8,599 nt of DNA, taken from contig JAFLUS010000066.1 of the NCBI GenBank assembly GCA_022508685.1, positions 1 to 8,599 of the forward strand. The letters are read 5' to 3'. This document shows positions 1 to 5,917 of this stretch, one piece after another. The notes under the pieces are model-generated. The model was given only the letters and a program-made list of their open reading frames with translations. It was not told the DNA's origin and did not search any database. The translations under genes and the position numbers were made by a program. How positions within the stretch are numbered: the first letter of the stretch is position 1; every line of letters begins with the position of its first letter. This DNA comes from Prevotellaceae bacterium (GTDB taxonomy: Bacteria; Bacteroidota; Bacteroidia; Bacteroidales; Bacteroidaceae).

Positions 1-195
1 GTACGAATAAGCGAGCACAATACAAAAGGAAAATGTAAATTTTCATTTTTATTGTTGAGCGAGCATGGGATAAAACATCATTTTGAGCATCACATAATAT
101 TAGGCAATGATATAGTAGTTGCACAAGCATGGTTTAGTAAACTAAATTTCAAGAAATCAGTTCATTATATACAAATATTATCATCAAATACATAA
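1..195 (+). CDS. C-terminal fragment of an unrecognised AT-rich gene (5' end outside window)
   Basis: Frame 1 is open from the first base to TAA at 193-195, giving 64 codons with no internal stop although the DNA is about 29% GC, where stops should be frequent. The upstream part lies outside the window, so no start codon is expected. The peptide has alternating hydrophobic and polar stretches (FSFLLLSEHG, HHFEHHIILGNDIVVAQAWF) and ends SVHYIQILSSNT. I do not recognise a family. The run around DIVVAQAWFSKLNF loosely resembles the last strands of a hotdog-fold thioesterase, but this is only an impression. Codon use (AAA, ATA, TTA, AAT) is unlike every other gene here, which suggests a different origin. 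A chance open frame cannot be excluded. Confidence 0.4.
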   Translation, partial: VRISEHNTKGKCKFSFLLLSEHGIKHHFEHHIILGNDIVVAQAWFSKLNFKKSVHYIQILSSNT

Positions 196-282
196 ACTAC
201 TAATGTTTAATGGATTACAAGTGTTTTATGCCAATTGCTATATTGCTATTTAATTTTATTTTGGCAGACATGAAATTTTTGC

Positions 283-311
283 AAACATCAAATAATATTG
301 ATATGATGTTT
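283..311. promoter_or_regulatory. Operator-like 8-bp dyad in AT-rich intergenic DNA
   Basis: AAACATCA (283-290) and TGATGTTT (304-311) are perfect reverse complements separated by 13 bases. ATATTGATA occurs inside the dyad spacer (295-303) and again at 315-323, exactly 20 bases (about two helical turns) later. This geometry is typical of a regulator binding site, but the DNA is AT-rich enough that chance is a real alternative. It lies about 170 bases upstream of the receptor start. No regulator can be named. Confidence 0.25.
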
Positions 312-326
312 AATATATTGATAATA

Positions 327-356
327 TGTTGCTTGATGGTATTTGAAGAAGCAACA
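327..356 (+). other. Stem-loop, 8-bp stem with 14-nt loop
   Basis: TGTTGCTT (327-334) pairs perfectly with AAGCAACA (349-356). It could be the transcript end of the left-edge gene or part of the receptor leader. No U-tract follows (the downstream bases are AGTTATATTGC), so a classical intrinsic terminator is not well supported. It sits at the right-hand edge of the low-GC block. Confidence 0.25.
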
Positions 357-483
357 AGTTATATTGCAAAAACGGCTATCGTGGGAAAACCGACAGGCAA
401 TCCGCACGACGAATTAAACCTTTCGGCACGACGGGCGTCATTGATAATGTGTACCCCATTTCCCAACCATTCAACACCAACAC

Positions 484-3375
484 ATGATGATACTGCGACG
501 AATGCTATGGAGCCTGATGCTGCTGATGCTGACCACGGCAGCGATGGCACAAGACAAAGTGAAAGTAACAGGGCGCGTGCTCGACACCAATTCGGGTGAA
601 GCCATGATGCACGCCACCGTGCAGATTATGCGTGCCGACACCACCGGGCTGGTGGCGGGCGCTGTCACCACCACCTCGGGTGCGTTCTCGCTCTCGGTCG
701 TTCCCGGAAACTATGTGATGCGTATCTCTTACATTGGCTACCACGTCTTTACCCGACAACTGGCGGTGGAGGCGGGACGGACGACGATGAACAGCGGAAC
801 CGTGATGATGACGCCCAGTTCGATGACGCTGAAGGGCGTGGAAGTGACGGCAGCCATGCGACAAATGGAGGTGAAAGAGGATACGCTCATCTTCAATGCC
901 GATGCCTTCAAGACTCCCGAAGGCAGCGTACTCGAAGAACTGCTGCGCAAGATTCCCGGCATCGAAATAGACGATAACGGCGGCGTCACCTTCAATGGCA
1001 AGTCCGTCAGCAAAATCCTTGTCGGCGGAAAGGAATTCTTCGGCAATGACAAGGGCATGGCGATGAAGAACCTTCCCACCGAAATCATCGAGAAAGTGAA
1101 GGCCTACGACAAGCAGAGCGACATGTCGCGCATGACGGGCATCGATGACGGTGAAGAAGAGACGGTGCTCGACCTCACCATCAAGAAGGGCATGCAGCAA
1201 GGATGGTTCGGCAACGCCGACCTTGCCGTGGGAACCGAAGACCGCTTCTCCGAGAAACTCATGGTCAACCGCTTCCAAGACCGCACCCAAGTGAGCCTCA
1301 TCGGCTCCTACAACAACGTGAACGACCAAGGATTCCCCGGTGGCGGCGGACGAGGCGGCCGCGGCGGAGGTGGCAACGGAGTGACAACCAGCGGCATGGG
1401 CGGACTCAACATCGCGCTCGAACGTGGCAAATGGGAAATCGGCGGAAGCGTGCGCTACAATGGTCGGAAGTCCGACTCGTGGACAAAGTCTGCCAGCCAG
1501 AACTTCATCACGACGAACACCTCGTTCAGCAATAGTTTCAACCAGAACCTGAACCGCAACAACAGCATCAACGGCGATTTCCGAATCGAATGGAAACCCG
1601 ACTCGATGACCACCATAAACTTCCGTCCCAATTTCTCCTTCGGACGCAGTCGCGCCCACGGCGGAGGGGAGAGCGCAACGTTCAACGCCGACCCCTACGA
1701 CACGGAGAATCTCGCCGACGGCGGCACGTCGCGTGCACCAGTGGAAAATCCGCTGGAAGAAATGTCGCGCATCGACCACGACATCAAGGTGAACTACAAC
1801 CGCAACGGCAGCCGTTCGAAAAGTGCCAACGCCAACGTGGGCGGAAACCTCATCGTCAACCGTAGGCTGAACAACGTCGGGCGCAACCTCTCGCTCACGC
1901 TCAACGGCAACTACTCCGACAACGAAAGCAAGTCGTTCTCGCTCTCCGACGTCATCTACTACCAACGTGGCGACTCGACGGCACTGACCTACCGTTACCG
2001 CACCACTCCCAACAGTTCGAAATCCTTCTCCGCCGGTTTCAACTACACCGAACCGCTCGTTGCCAAGACACTCTTCCTGCAGTTCAGTTACCGCTACAAC
2101 TATCAGAAGCGCCACAGCGACGGGCAAGCCTACGACATGGGCGGAGTGGACGAACTCATCGACGCCATCCGCAATGCCGGCGCCGGCTATCTGCCCTACG
2201 ACTATCGCTCCTATCTCGACAGCGACCTCAGTCGATATACCGACAACGAAAACCAAATCCATAACATCGACCTGCAGTTGCGCTACGTGACGAATCTCAT
2301 CAACATGAACGTTGGCGTCAGTGCCGAGCCGCAACACCAAAAGGTAGTCTATCAGTATCAAGGACTCGACACGATAGCCTCGCGCAACTTCGTCCGCGTA
2401 TCGCCCACGCTGAACCTCCGTCTCCGCTTCACCAAGCAGCATACGCTGCGGGTGCGCTACCGCGGGACGACGCAGCAGCCGAACATCACCGACATGTTCA
2501 GCATGACCGACAACTCCAATCCCCTCAACATCCGCGAAGGTAACCCGAACCTGAAGCCCTCCTTCACCAATAACTTCAACGTGGAATGGAACAACTATCT
2601 GACCACGACGATGCAAAACCTCAATGCTCGCCTGCAATTCCAGAACACGCTGAACAGTATCGAAAACCGCACAGCCTACAATGAAGAAACCGGTGGGCGC
2701 ACCACGCGACCGGTCAACATCAACGGCGACTGGAGTCTTAATGGAAATTTCGGTTTCAGCACGCCGCTCTTTTCCATTGACAACCTCAATCTCAACACCA
2801 CGACAAGCGGTCGGTATCAGAACAACGTGGGCTACATATACCAGAATCAGCAGACGCTCAAAAACACGGTCAAGACGACCACGGTAGGCGAGCGCGTCAG
2901 TCTGAACTATCGTGCCAACGCCTACGACATCGGTCTTACAGGAAATCTGTCCTACAACCACACGCGTTCGATGTTGGTGCCGACCAACAACCGCGATACC
3001 TACGACTTTTCCTACGGCGTGTCGGGGAACTACACGTTCGACATGGGACTCGCCTTCTCCACGAACATCAGCATGAACAGTCGCCGTGGCTATGCGTCAG
3101 CCCAGATGAACACCAACGAACTGATATGGAACGCGCAAGCCAGTTACCGTTTCCTCAAGAAGCGGCAAGCCACGCTCTCGCTGCAAGCCTACGACATCCT
3201 CTCGCGCCGCAGCAACATCAGCCGTGTCATCAATGCCACGATGCGGAGCGATACGGAAACCAACGCCATCTATTCCTACTGCATGCTGCACTTCATCTAT
3301 CGCCTCAACATGTTCGGCACACGTCAGGCACGTCAGGAAATGCGTGCGCAACGCCGTGAAGTGGATAACTATTAA
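484..3375 (+). CDS. TonB-dependent receptor-like outer-membrane beta-barrel family protein
   Basis: The 963-aa product has a signal peptide (about residues 1-22, ending AAMAQ, a typical Bacteroidetes cleavage context). Residues about 25-115 fit a carboxypeptidase-regulatory-like beta-sandwich (KVTGRVLDTNSGEAMMHATV; ISYIGY). Residues about 128-240 fit a plug domain (GSVLEELLRKIPGIEIDDNG; NLPTEIIEKVKAYDKQSDMS). The remainder is a large barrel rich in alternating aromatic/polar strands, including an NPNLKPSFTNNFNVEWNNY element, as in the OMP_b-brl_3 family. The family sits in the outer membrane and includes putative TonB-powered transporters, but no substrate can be inferred and no SusD-like partner gene is adjacent. 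A glycine-rich loop lies at residues 286-299. After the last aromatic strand (YCMLHFIYRLNMFG) there is a charged tail of about 18 residues. The first of three close ATGs was chosen; 487 or 502 would also keep most of the signal peptide. It converges on the NlpC/P60 gene. Confidence 0.9.
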   Translation: MMILRRMLWSLMLLMLTTAAMAQDKVKVTGRVLDTNSGEAMMHATVQIMRADTTGLVAGAVTTTSGAFSLSVVPGNYVMRISYIGYHVFTRQLAVEAGRTTMNSGTVMMTPSSMTLKGVEVTAAMRQMEVKEDTLIFNADAFKTPEGSVLEELLRKIPGIEIDDNGGVTFNGKSVSKILVGGKEFFGNDKGMAMKNLPTEIIEKVKAYDKQSDMSRMTGIDDGEEETVLDLTIKKGMQQGWFGNADLAVGTEDRFSEKLMVNRFQDRTQVSLIGSYNNVNDQGFPGGGGRGGRGGGGNGVTTSGMGGLNIALERGKWEIGGSVRYNGRKSDSWTKSASQNFITTNTSFSNSFNQNLNRNNSINGDFRIEWKPDSMTTINFRPNFSFGRSRAHGGGESATFNADPYDTENLADGGTSRAPVENPLEEMSRIDHDIKVNYNRNGSRSKSANANVGGNLIVNRRLNNVGRNLSLTLNGNYSDNESKSFSLSDVIYYQRGDSTALTYRYRTTPNSSKSFSAGFNYTEPLVAKTLFLQFSYRYNYQKRHSDGQAYDMGGVDELIDAIRNAGAGYLPYDYRSYLDSDLSRYTDNENQIHNIDLQLRYVTNLINMNVGVSAEPQHQKVVYQYQGLDTIASRNFVRVSPTLNLRLRFTKQHTLRVRYRGTTQQPNITDMFSMTDNSNPLNIREGNPNLKPSFTNNFNVEWNNYLTTTMQNLNARLQFQNTLNSIENRTAYNEETGGRTTRPVNINGDWSLNGNFGFSTPLFSIDNLNLNTTTSGRYQNNVGYIYQNQQTLKNTVKTTTVGERVSLNYRANAYDIGLTGNLSYNHTRSMLVPTNNRDTYDFSYGVSGNYTFDMGLAFSTNISMNSRRGYASAQMNTNELIWNAQASYRFLKKRQATLSLQAYDILSRRSNISRVINATMRSDTETNAIYSYCMLHFIYRLNMFGTRQARQEMRAQRREVDNY

Positions 3376-3389
3376 CTTGCCCGATAACG

Positions 3390-3442
3390 GAATAAAACAG
3401 CGAGGTAGCAAAATGGATGCTTGCTACCTCGCTGTTTTATTC
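3390..3442. terminator. Bidirectional intrinsic terminator, perfect 22-bp stem
   Basis: Bases 3390-3411 are the exact reverse complement of 3421-3442, with a 9-nt loop (AATGGATGC). The lower stem is A-rich on the left and T-rich on the right (CTGTTTTATTC), giving a U-rich 3' side when read from either strand. It starts 15 bases after the receptor stop and serves the convergent minus-strand pair as well. The right arm overlaps the last codons of the NlpC/P60 gene (NKTAR-stop), so coding and terminator functions share the same bases. Confidence 0.9.
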
Positions 3443-4170
3443 GTATGTACTGCCTTGTTGTGGTTTTGTGTTGCGGCTTTTTCGCCTTCATGTTCTGACG
3501 GGATAGTGTCGGTAGGTAGCGGCGTTTCCTGTGTCGGCTGAACCACGTGGCCGTTCTTCATCTTGCGGGGCAGGACGCCGACGATGCGCTTGGCTGCGAC
3601 GTAGCGGCGGATGTAGTAGCCGGAAGTGGCGAAATCGTTAATCACGATGCCGCGAGAAGTGGCTGCATGGATGAACTTGAAGGAATGGCGTTCGGGGTCT
3701 ACACTGATGCAGAGACCGACGTGTCCGACACGTTGGGCGGTGCGTCCTTGAAAGAAAATGAGGTCGCCGGGCTGGATGTCGCTGCGCTTCACGGCTTTGC
3801 CTTGCGTGTGTTGGTGACTGCTGGAGCGCGAAAGGGAGTAACCGAAACGGCTGAATACGTAGGAAGTGAAACCGGAGCAGTCGAAAGTGTTGGGACCTGC
3901 CGTAGCATGTACATATCGTTTGCCGAGATGCTTCCGGGCTTCTGCGATGATGGAGTCGATGAGTGAGGTTGTTATCGTGGCAATGCTGTCGTTGGCGTGC
4001 AGTTGTGGCAGTTGTGGGTGGGCAATGCTGTCCTGCACGTTGGCAGGATGGGTGGTGGTGGGTGGCACGTCTTGCGCGTAGGTTGGGCAGGTGAAGGCTG
4101 TGATGCAGCCTACGAACAGTAGCAGTCGCACAAGACGATATCGGGAGTGGTGCATGGGATTAGTTGTCAT
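3424..4170 (-). CDS. NlpC/P60 family peptidoglycan endopeptidase, exported
   Basis: The 248-aa product has a hydrophobic export signal (residues 13-32, likely cut after TYA), a linker of about 35 residues, and an NlpC/P60 domain at about 72-200. The catalytic Cys98 lies in FDCSGF, His150 in RVGHVGLC, and a third polar residue, His168, in FIHAATSRG; all match the Spr/NlpC cysteine-peptidase triad. LSRSSSHQ and IQPGDLIFF are also family hallmarks. These enzymes usually cut D-iGlu-DAP type bonds in peptidoglycan stem peptides; here that is inferred. The tail after 205 is polar low complexity. FVGC (19-22) resembles a weak lipobox, so a lipoprotein form is possible. ATG at 4170 overlaps the upstream gene's stop (ATGACAACTAA); ATG at 4155 is the alternative (243 aa). 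The frame is open further upstream to 4479, but that part shadows the neighbouring gene. Confidence 0.88.
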   Translation of the reverse strand: MTTNPMHHSRYRLVRLLLFVGCITAFTCPTYAQDVPPTTTHPANVQDSIAHPQLPQLHANDSIATITTSLIDSIIAEARKHLGKRYVHATAGPNTFDCSGFTSYVFSRFGYSLSRSSSHQHTQGKAVKRSDIQPGDLIFFQGRTAQRVGHVGLCISVDPERHSFKFIHAATSRGIVINDFATSGYYIRRYVAAKRIVGVLPRKMKNGHVVQPTQETPLPTDTIPSEHEGEKAATQNHNKAVHTNKTAR

Positions 4171-5668
4171 GGTTTTCGGGTTCAGTGTATTGATAGCAAC
4201 CGGCATCGGAGTTGGTTGCCGGACGTGGGCGTCCGAGTCGGTCAGTGGGATAGGCAGTAGCGGCAGGAGTGAGCCCGATGCCGCGTGCTTGCGACAGGGA
4301 ATCCAGTTCAAAGGTATAGGCATATCCCGTAGCGCCGAAGCGGTAGAAATTTTTTCGTCCCCACACGATGTCGTTGGCTTCCTTCTCCGTTGGTTTATGT
4401 TTTTGATGGAATGGTTCGGTTTCGTTGACGCAGTATTGGAACAATGCCCGTGATTCGGCAGTTTCGGGGTCGTTGGCATCGCCGAGGTCGATATTGACGA
4501 GACAGCCGGTGAACAGCACGTTGAATGCTGCGTCGAGGTTGTCGCCTTCGGCTTTCGTACCTTGGATTTCGTCTTTCGTCATCCCCGTGATGAGGCAGTT
4601 GCGGAAGTCGGCTTGTTGGAGCGGGTAGATGGTGTCGTTCTCGATGTTGGTAAAAGACAGGGCTTTTCCGTACCATGCGTTCCACGGATAGAACTGGGCA
4701 ATGGTGGTGTGCACCATCTGCGTGGCACCGCCGACGAGGTGTACACAGCCGGATTGTGCATTGGAAATCTGCGAATTGGCTACATACAGCAGTGCGTTGC
4801 GGGCTTCGATGCCGTAGCCGTCTACGTTGTGAATGACGGAGTTAAGGATAGTACATTCGGCTTCGTTGATGTGGATTCCCCACGTGGCTGCATGGAGGTC
4901 GGTGTAGTCGAAGGTCGTACCGGTACTTTCTGGGAAGATGCGGATGCCGCCCCATTGTGCCGACAGGAGGTCGTAGGGCAGATTGTCGAACATGCGGTCG
5001 GTGCGGTCGCCTCGCAAGGTGACGGGTTGTTCGAGTGTGCCGAGGGATTGCAGCGTACCATGTACTTGCAGCGTTGCACCGCTGTGGAAGCAGAGCGTCG
5101 TTCCTGCAGCCAAAGTCAGTGTGGCATCGGGTGCCACGACGAGGCTGTCGTAGATGAGGTAGGGACGTGCGGCATCGAGCGTGGCATCGGTTTCGAAGGA
5201 AGGAGCGTGCAGAATGATGACGTCTTGTCCGTAGGCTTCGAGTATCATTTGTTGCTGCCGACCGCTTTGCAGTTGGAAAATCAGCGAATCGCGCACCAGT
5301 ATGGGGGTGTCGCTGTCACGCGGGTCTACCGTCACTTCGCAGAACAGGAAGATGCTGTCCTTTGCCAACACCTCAATGTCGCTCTGCGTACCGCTCAGAT
5401 AGTGTCCGTCTACGTTGATGCGGAACAGGCTTTGTTCGCCTTGTGCCAATCGGACGTTGGCTATGCGCACGTCTTTGCTGTTGCGGTTGTATATCTTCAC
5501 TCGCTTGGTGGACGAGCCGATGGTGGTGAAGACGGTGTCGAATCGTATGGTGTCTTTTTCGAAGGTCAGCGTTGCCGAAGGGTCGGTGGTGAAATCGCCG
5601 TCGAAGTCGGAACAGGCGGCAAGGAAAAAGGCTGCCAACAGGGTCGCAATCGAGAGGAATGGTTTCAT
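4160..5668 (-). CDS. Predicted surface lipoprotein with parallel beta-helix and choice-of-anchor-Q-like C-terminus
   Basis: The 502-aa product begins with a type II signal peptide and lipobox (FFLAAC, Cys19), followed by SDFDGD. Acidic residues right after the cysteine resemble the Bacteroidetes lipoprotein export signal for surface display. Residues about 35-150 look like an ASH/Hydin-type immunoglobulin-like domain (FDTVFTTIGSSTKRVKIYN; IEVLAKDSIFLFCEVTVDP). Residues about 165-400 carry short repeated strand-turn units (TLTLAAGTTLCFHSGATLQV; GIHINEAECTILNSVIHNVD) typical of right-handed parallel beta-helices. The end, DRLGRPRPATNSDAGCYQY, matches the choice-of-anchor-Q pattern. No catalytic residues are evident, so binding or a structural role is as likely as polysaccharide cleavage. 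It is the first gene of a minus-strand pair with the NlpC/P60 gene, which overlaps it by 11 bases, so co-expression and probably translational coupling are expected. No Bacteroidetes-consensus promoter is visible upstream. Confidence 0.82.
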   Translation of the reverse strand: MKPFLSIATLLAAFFLAACSDFDGDFTTDPSATLTFEKDTIRFDTVFTTIGSSTKRVKIYNRNSKDVRIANVRLAQGEQSLFRINVDGHYLSGTQSDIEVLAKDSIFLFCEVTVDPRDSDTPILVRDSLIFQLQSGRQQQMILEAYGQDVIILHAPSFETDATLDAARPYLIYDSLVVAPDATLTLAAGTTLCFHSGATLQVHGTLQSLGTLEQPVTLRGDRTDRMFDNLPYDLLSAQWGGIRIFPESTGTTFDYTDLHAATWGIHINEAECTILNSVIHNVDGYGIEARNALLYVANSQISNAQSGCVHLVGGATQMVHTTIAQFYPWNAWYGKALSFTNIENDTIYPLQQADFRNCLITGMTKDEIQGTKAEGDNLDAAFNVLFTGCLVNIDLGDANDPETAESRALFQYCVNETEPFHQKHKPTEKEANDIVWGRKNFYRFGATGYAYTFELDSLSQARGIGLTPAATAYPTDRLGRPRPATNSDAGCYQYTEPENHDN

Positions 5669-5744
5669 GTCGGGCGATAAGTTGCAGATACTATATATAT
5701 GAATAACGCGCGTGCGAGGGTTTTAGTATAATGGACTTTCGAAT

Positions 5745-5806
5745 GCGGAGAAAAAACTTCGTCCGCAGAGAAAATTCGTTGCCTTCGCCGAACTTTGTCG
5801 GCAACG
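5745..5806. promoter_or_regulatory. Inverted repeats upstream of the pfp -33 box (candidate operator)
   Basis: CGTTGCC (5777-5783) and GGCAACG (5800-5806) are perfect inverted repeats with a 16-base spacer; the right arm ends two bases before the -33 TTTG. Nested within is a shorter inverted repeat, GCCGA (5787-5791) and TCGGC (5798-5802), loop ACTTTG, which shares bases with the outer arm so only one can form as a hairpin. Further left, GCGGA (5745-5749) and TCCGC (5762-5766) form another dyad, and the segments starting at 5745 and 5763 are imperfect direct repeats ending TTCGT. The position between divergent genes fits a regulator site, but no protein can be assigned. Confidence 0.35.
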
Positions 5807-5808
5807 GC

Positions 5809-5839
5809 TTTGCGGTCGTGCGAAAATTTGTTACCTTTG
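5809..5839 (+). promoter_or_regulatory. Bacteroidetes-type sigma promoter for pfp
   Basis: TTTG at 5809-5812 is followed by exactly 19 bases and then TACCTTTG at 5832-5839. This matches the primary Bacteroidetes promoter pattern TTTG-N19..21-TAnnTTTG at every specified base. Transcription should start a few bases after 5839, roughly 5842-5848, giving a leader of about 70-75 nt before the pfp ATG at 5918. It is the only consensus promoter I found in the window, consistent with strong expression of a glycolytic gene. Confidence 0.8.
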
Positions 5840-5875
5840 CACAGTGGAATGTGCCGTGGGCATCATTCCATTGTG
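5840..5875 (+). ncRNA. 5' leader stem-loop at the predicted pfp transcript start
   Basis: Bases 5840-5855 pair with 5859-5875: sixteen base pairs, one G-U and a single bulged T (5863), closing a GTG triloop. The upper stem is TGGAATG-TGCC / GGCA-t-CATTCCA. The predicted transcription start lies in the left arm, so the mRNA would begin with most of this hairpin. Possible roles are protecting the 5' end from decay or keeping the downstream AT-rich leader (5876-5917) unstructured for ribosome access without a Shine-Dalgarno. It is not a recognised riboswitch class, and no U-tract follows, so it is not an attenuator terminator. Confidence 0.5.
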
Positions 5876-5917
5876 AGAACGACAGACATTTATTATACTT
5901 ATTATCAACGCAGAACA

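Larger units (their letters stand above)
196..483. other. Intergenic region, AT-rich then normal composition
   Basis: This stretch separates the left-edge fragment from the outer-membrane receptor gene. Bases 196-360 are about 27% GC and contain two dyads and a 9-bp direct repeat, listed separately. Bases 370-483 return to about 48% GC and lead into the receptor ATG with a C/A-rich leader that has no Shine-Dalgarno sequence. I found no good TAnnTTTG -7 box with a partner -33 element; the nearest matches (256-263 and 274-281) each have one mismatch and no properly spaced TTTG. A frame opening at 210 with a hydrophobic start (MDYKCFMPIAILLFNFI) runs 116 bases into the receptor gene and is probably spurious. 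Confidence 0.6.

Noticed and set aside
133..146. Palindrome TTTAGT-AA-ACTAAA
   Set aside because: It lies within the open left-edge frame in AT-rich DNA, where such short palindromes are common; no context supports function.
210..599. 129-codon plus-strand frame with a hydrophobic N-terminus
   Set aside because: It crosses the composition break and overlaps the receptor by 116 bases in another frame. Its second half is just the shifted reading of the receptor signal peptide region.
505..2961. 818-codon minus-strand frame opposite the receptor gene
   Set aside because: It is codon-aligned with a well-supported gene, has no recognisable domains, a composition typical of antisense translation (Val/His/Glu-rich), and is explained by missing TTA/CTA/TCA codons in the sense strand.
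4171..4479. 103-codon N-terminal extension of the NlpC/P60 frame
   Set aside because: It lies entirely inside the lipoprotein gene, is Pro/Thr/Arg-rich without a domain, and would bury the export signal in the middle of the protein.
4562..5680. 372-codon plus-strand frame opposite the lipoprotein gene
   Set aside because: The opposite strand has a lipobox, beta-helix repeats and a recognisable C-terminal motif. This frame has none and is a shadow.
5795..5917. 41-codon N-terminal extension of pfp
   Set aside because: It overlaps the consensus promoter and leader hairpin, and the family start [16 protein letters not shown] is clear at 5918.
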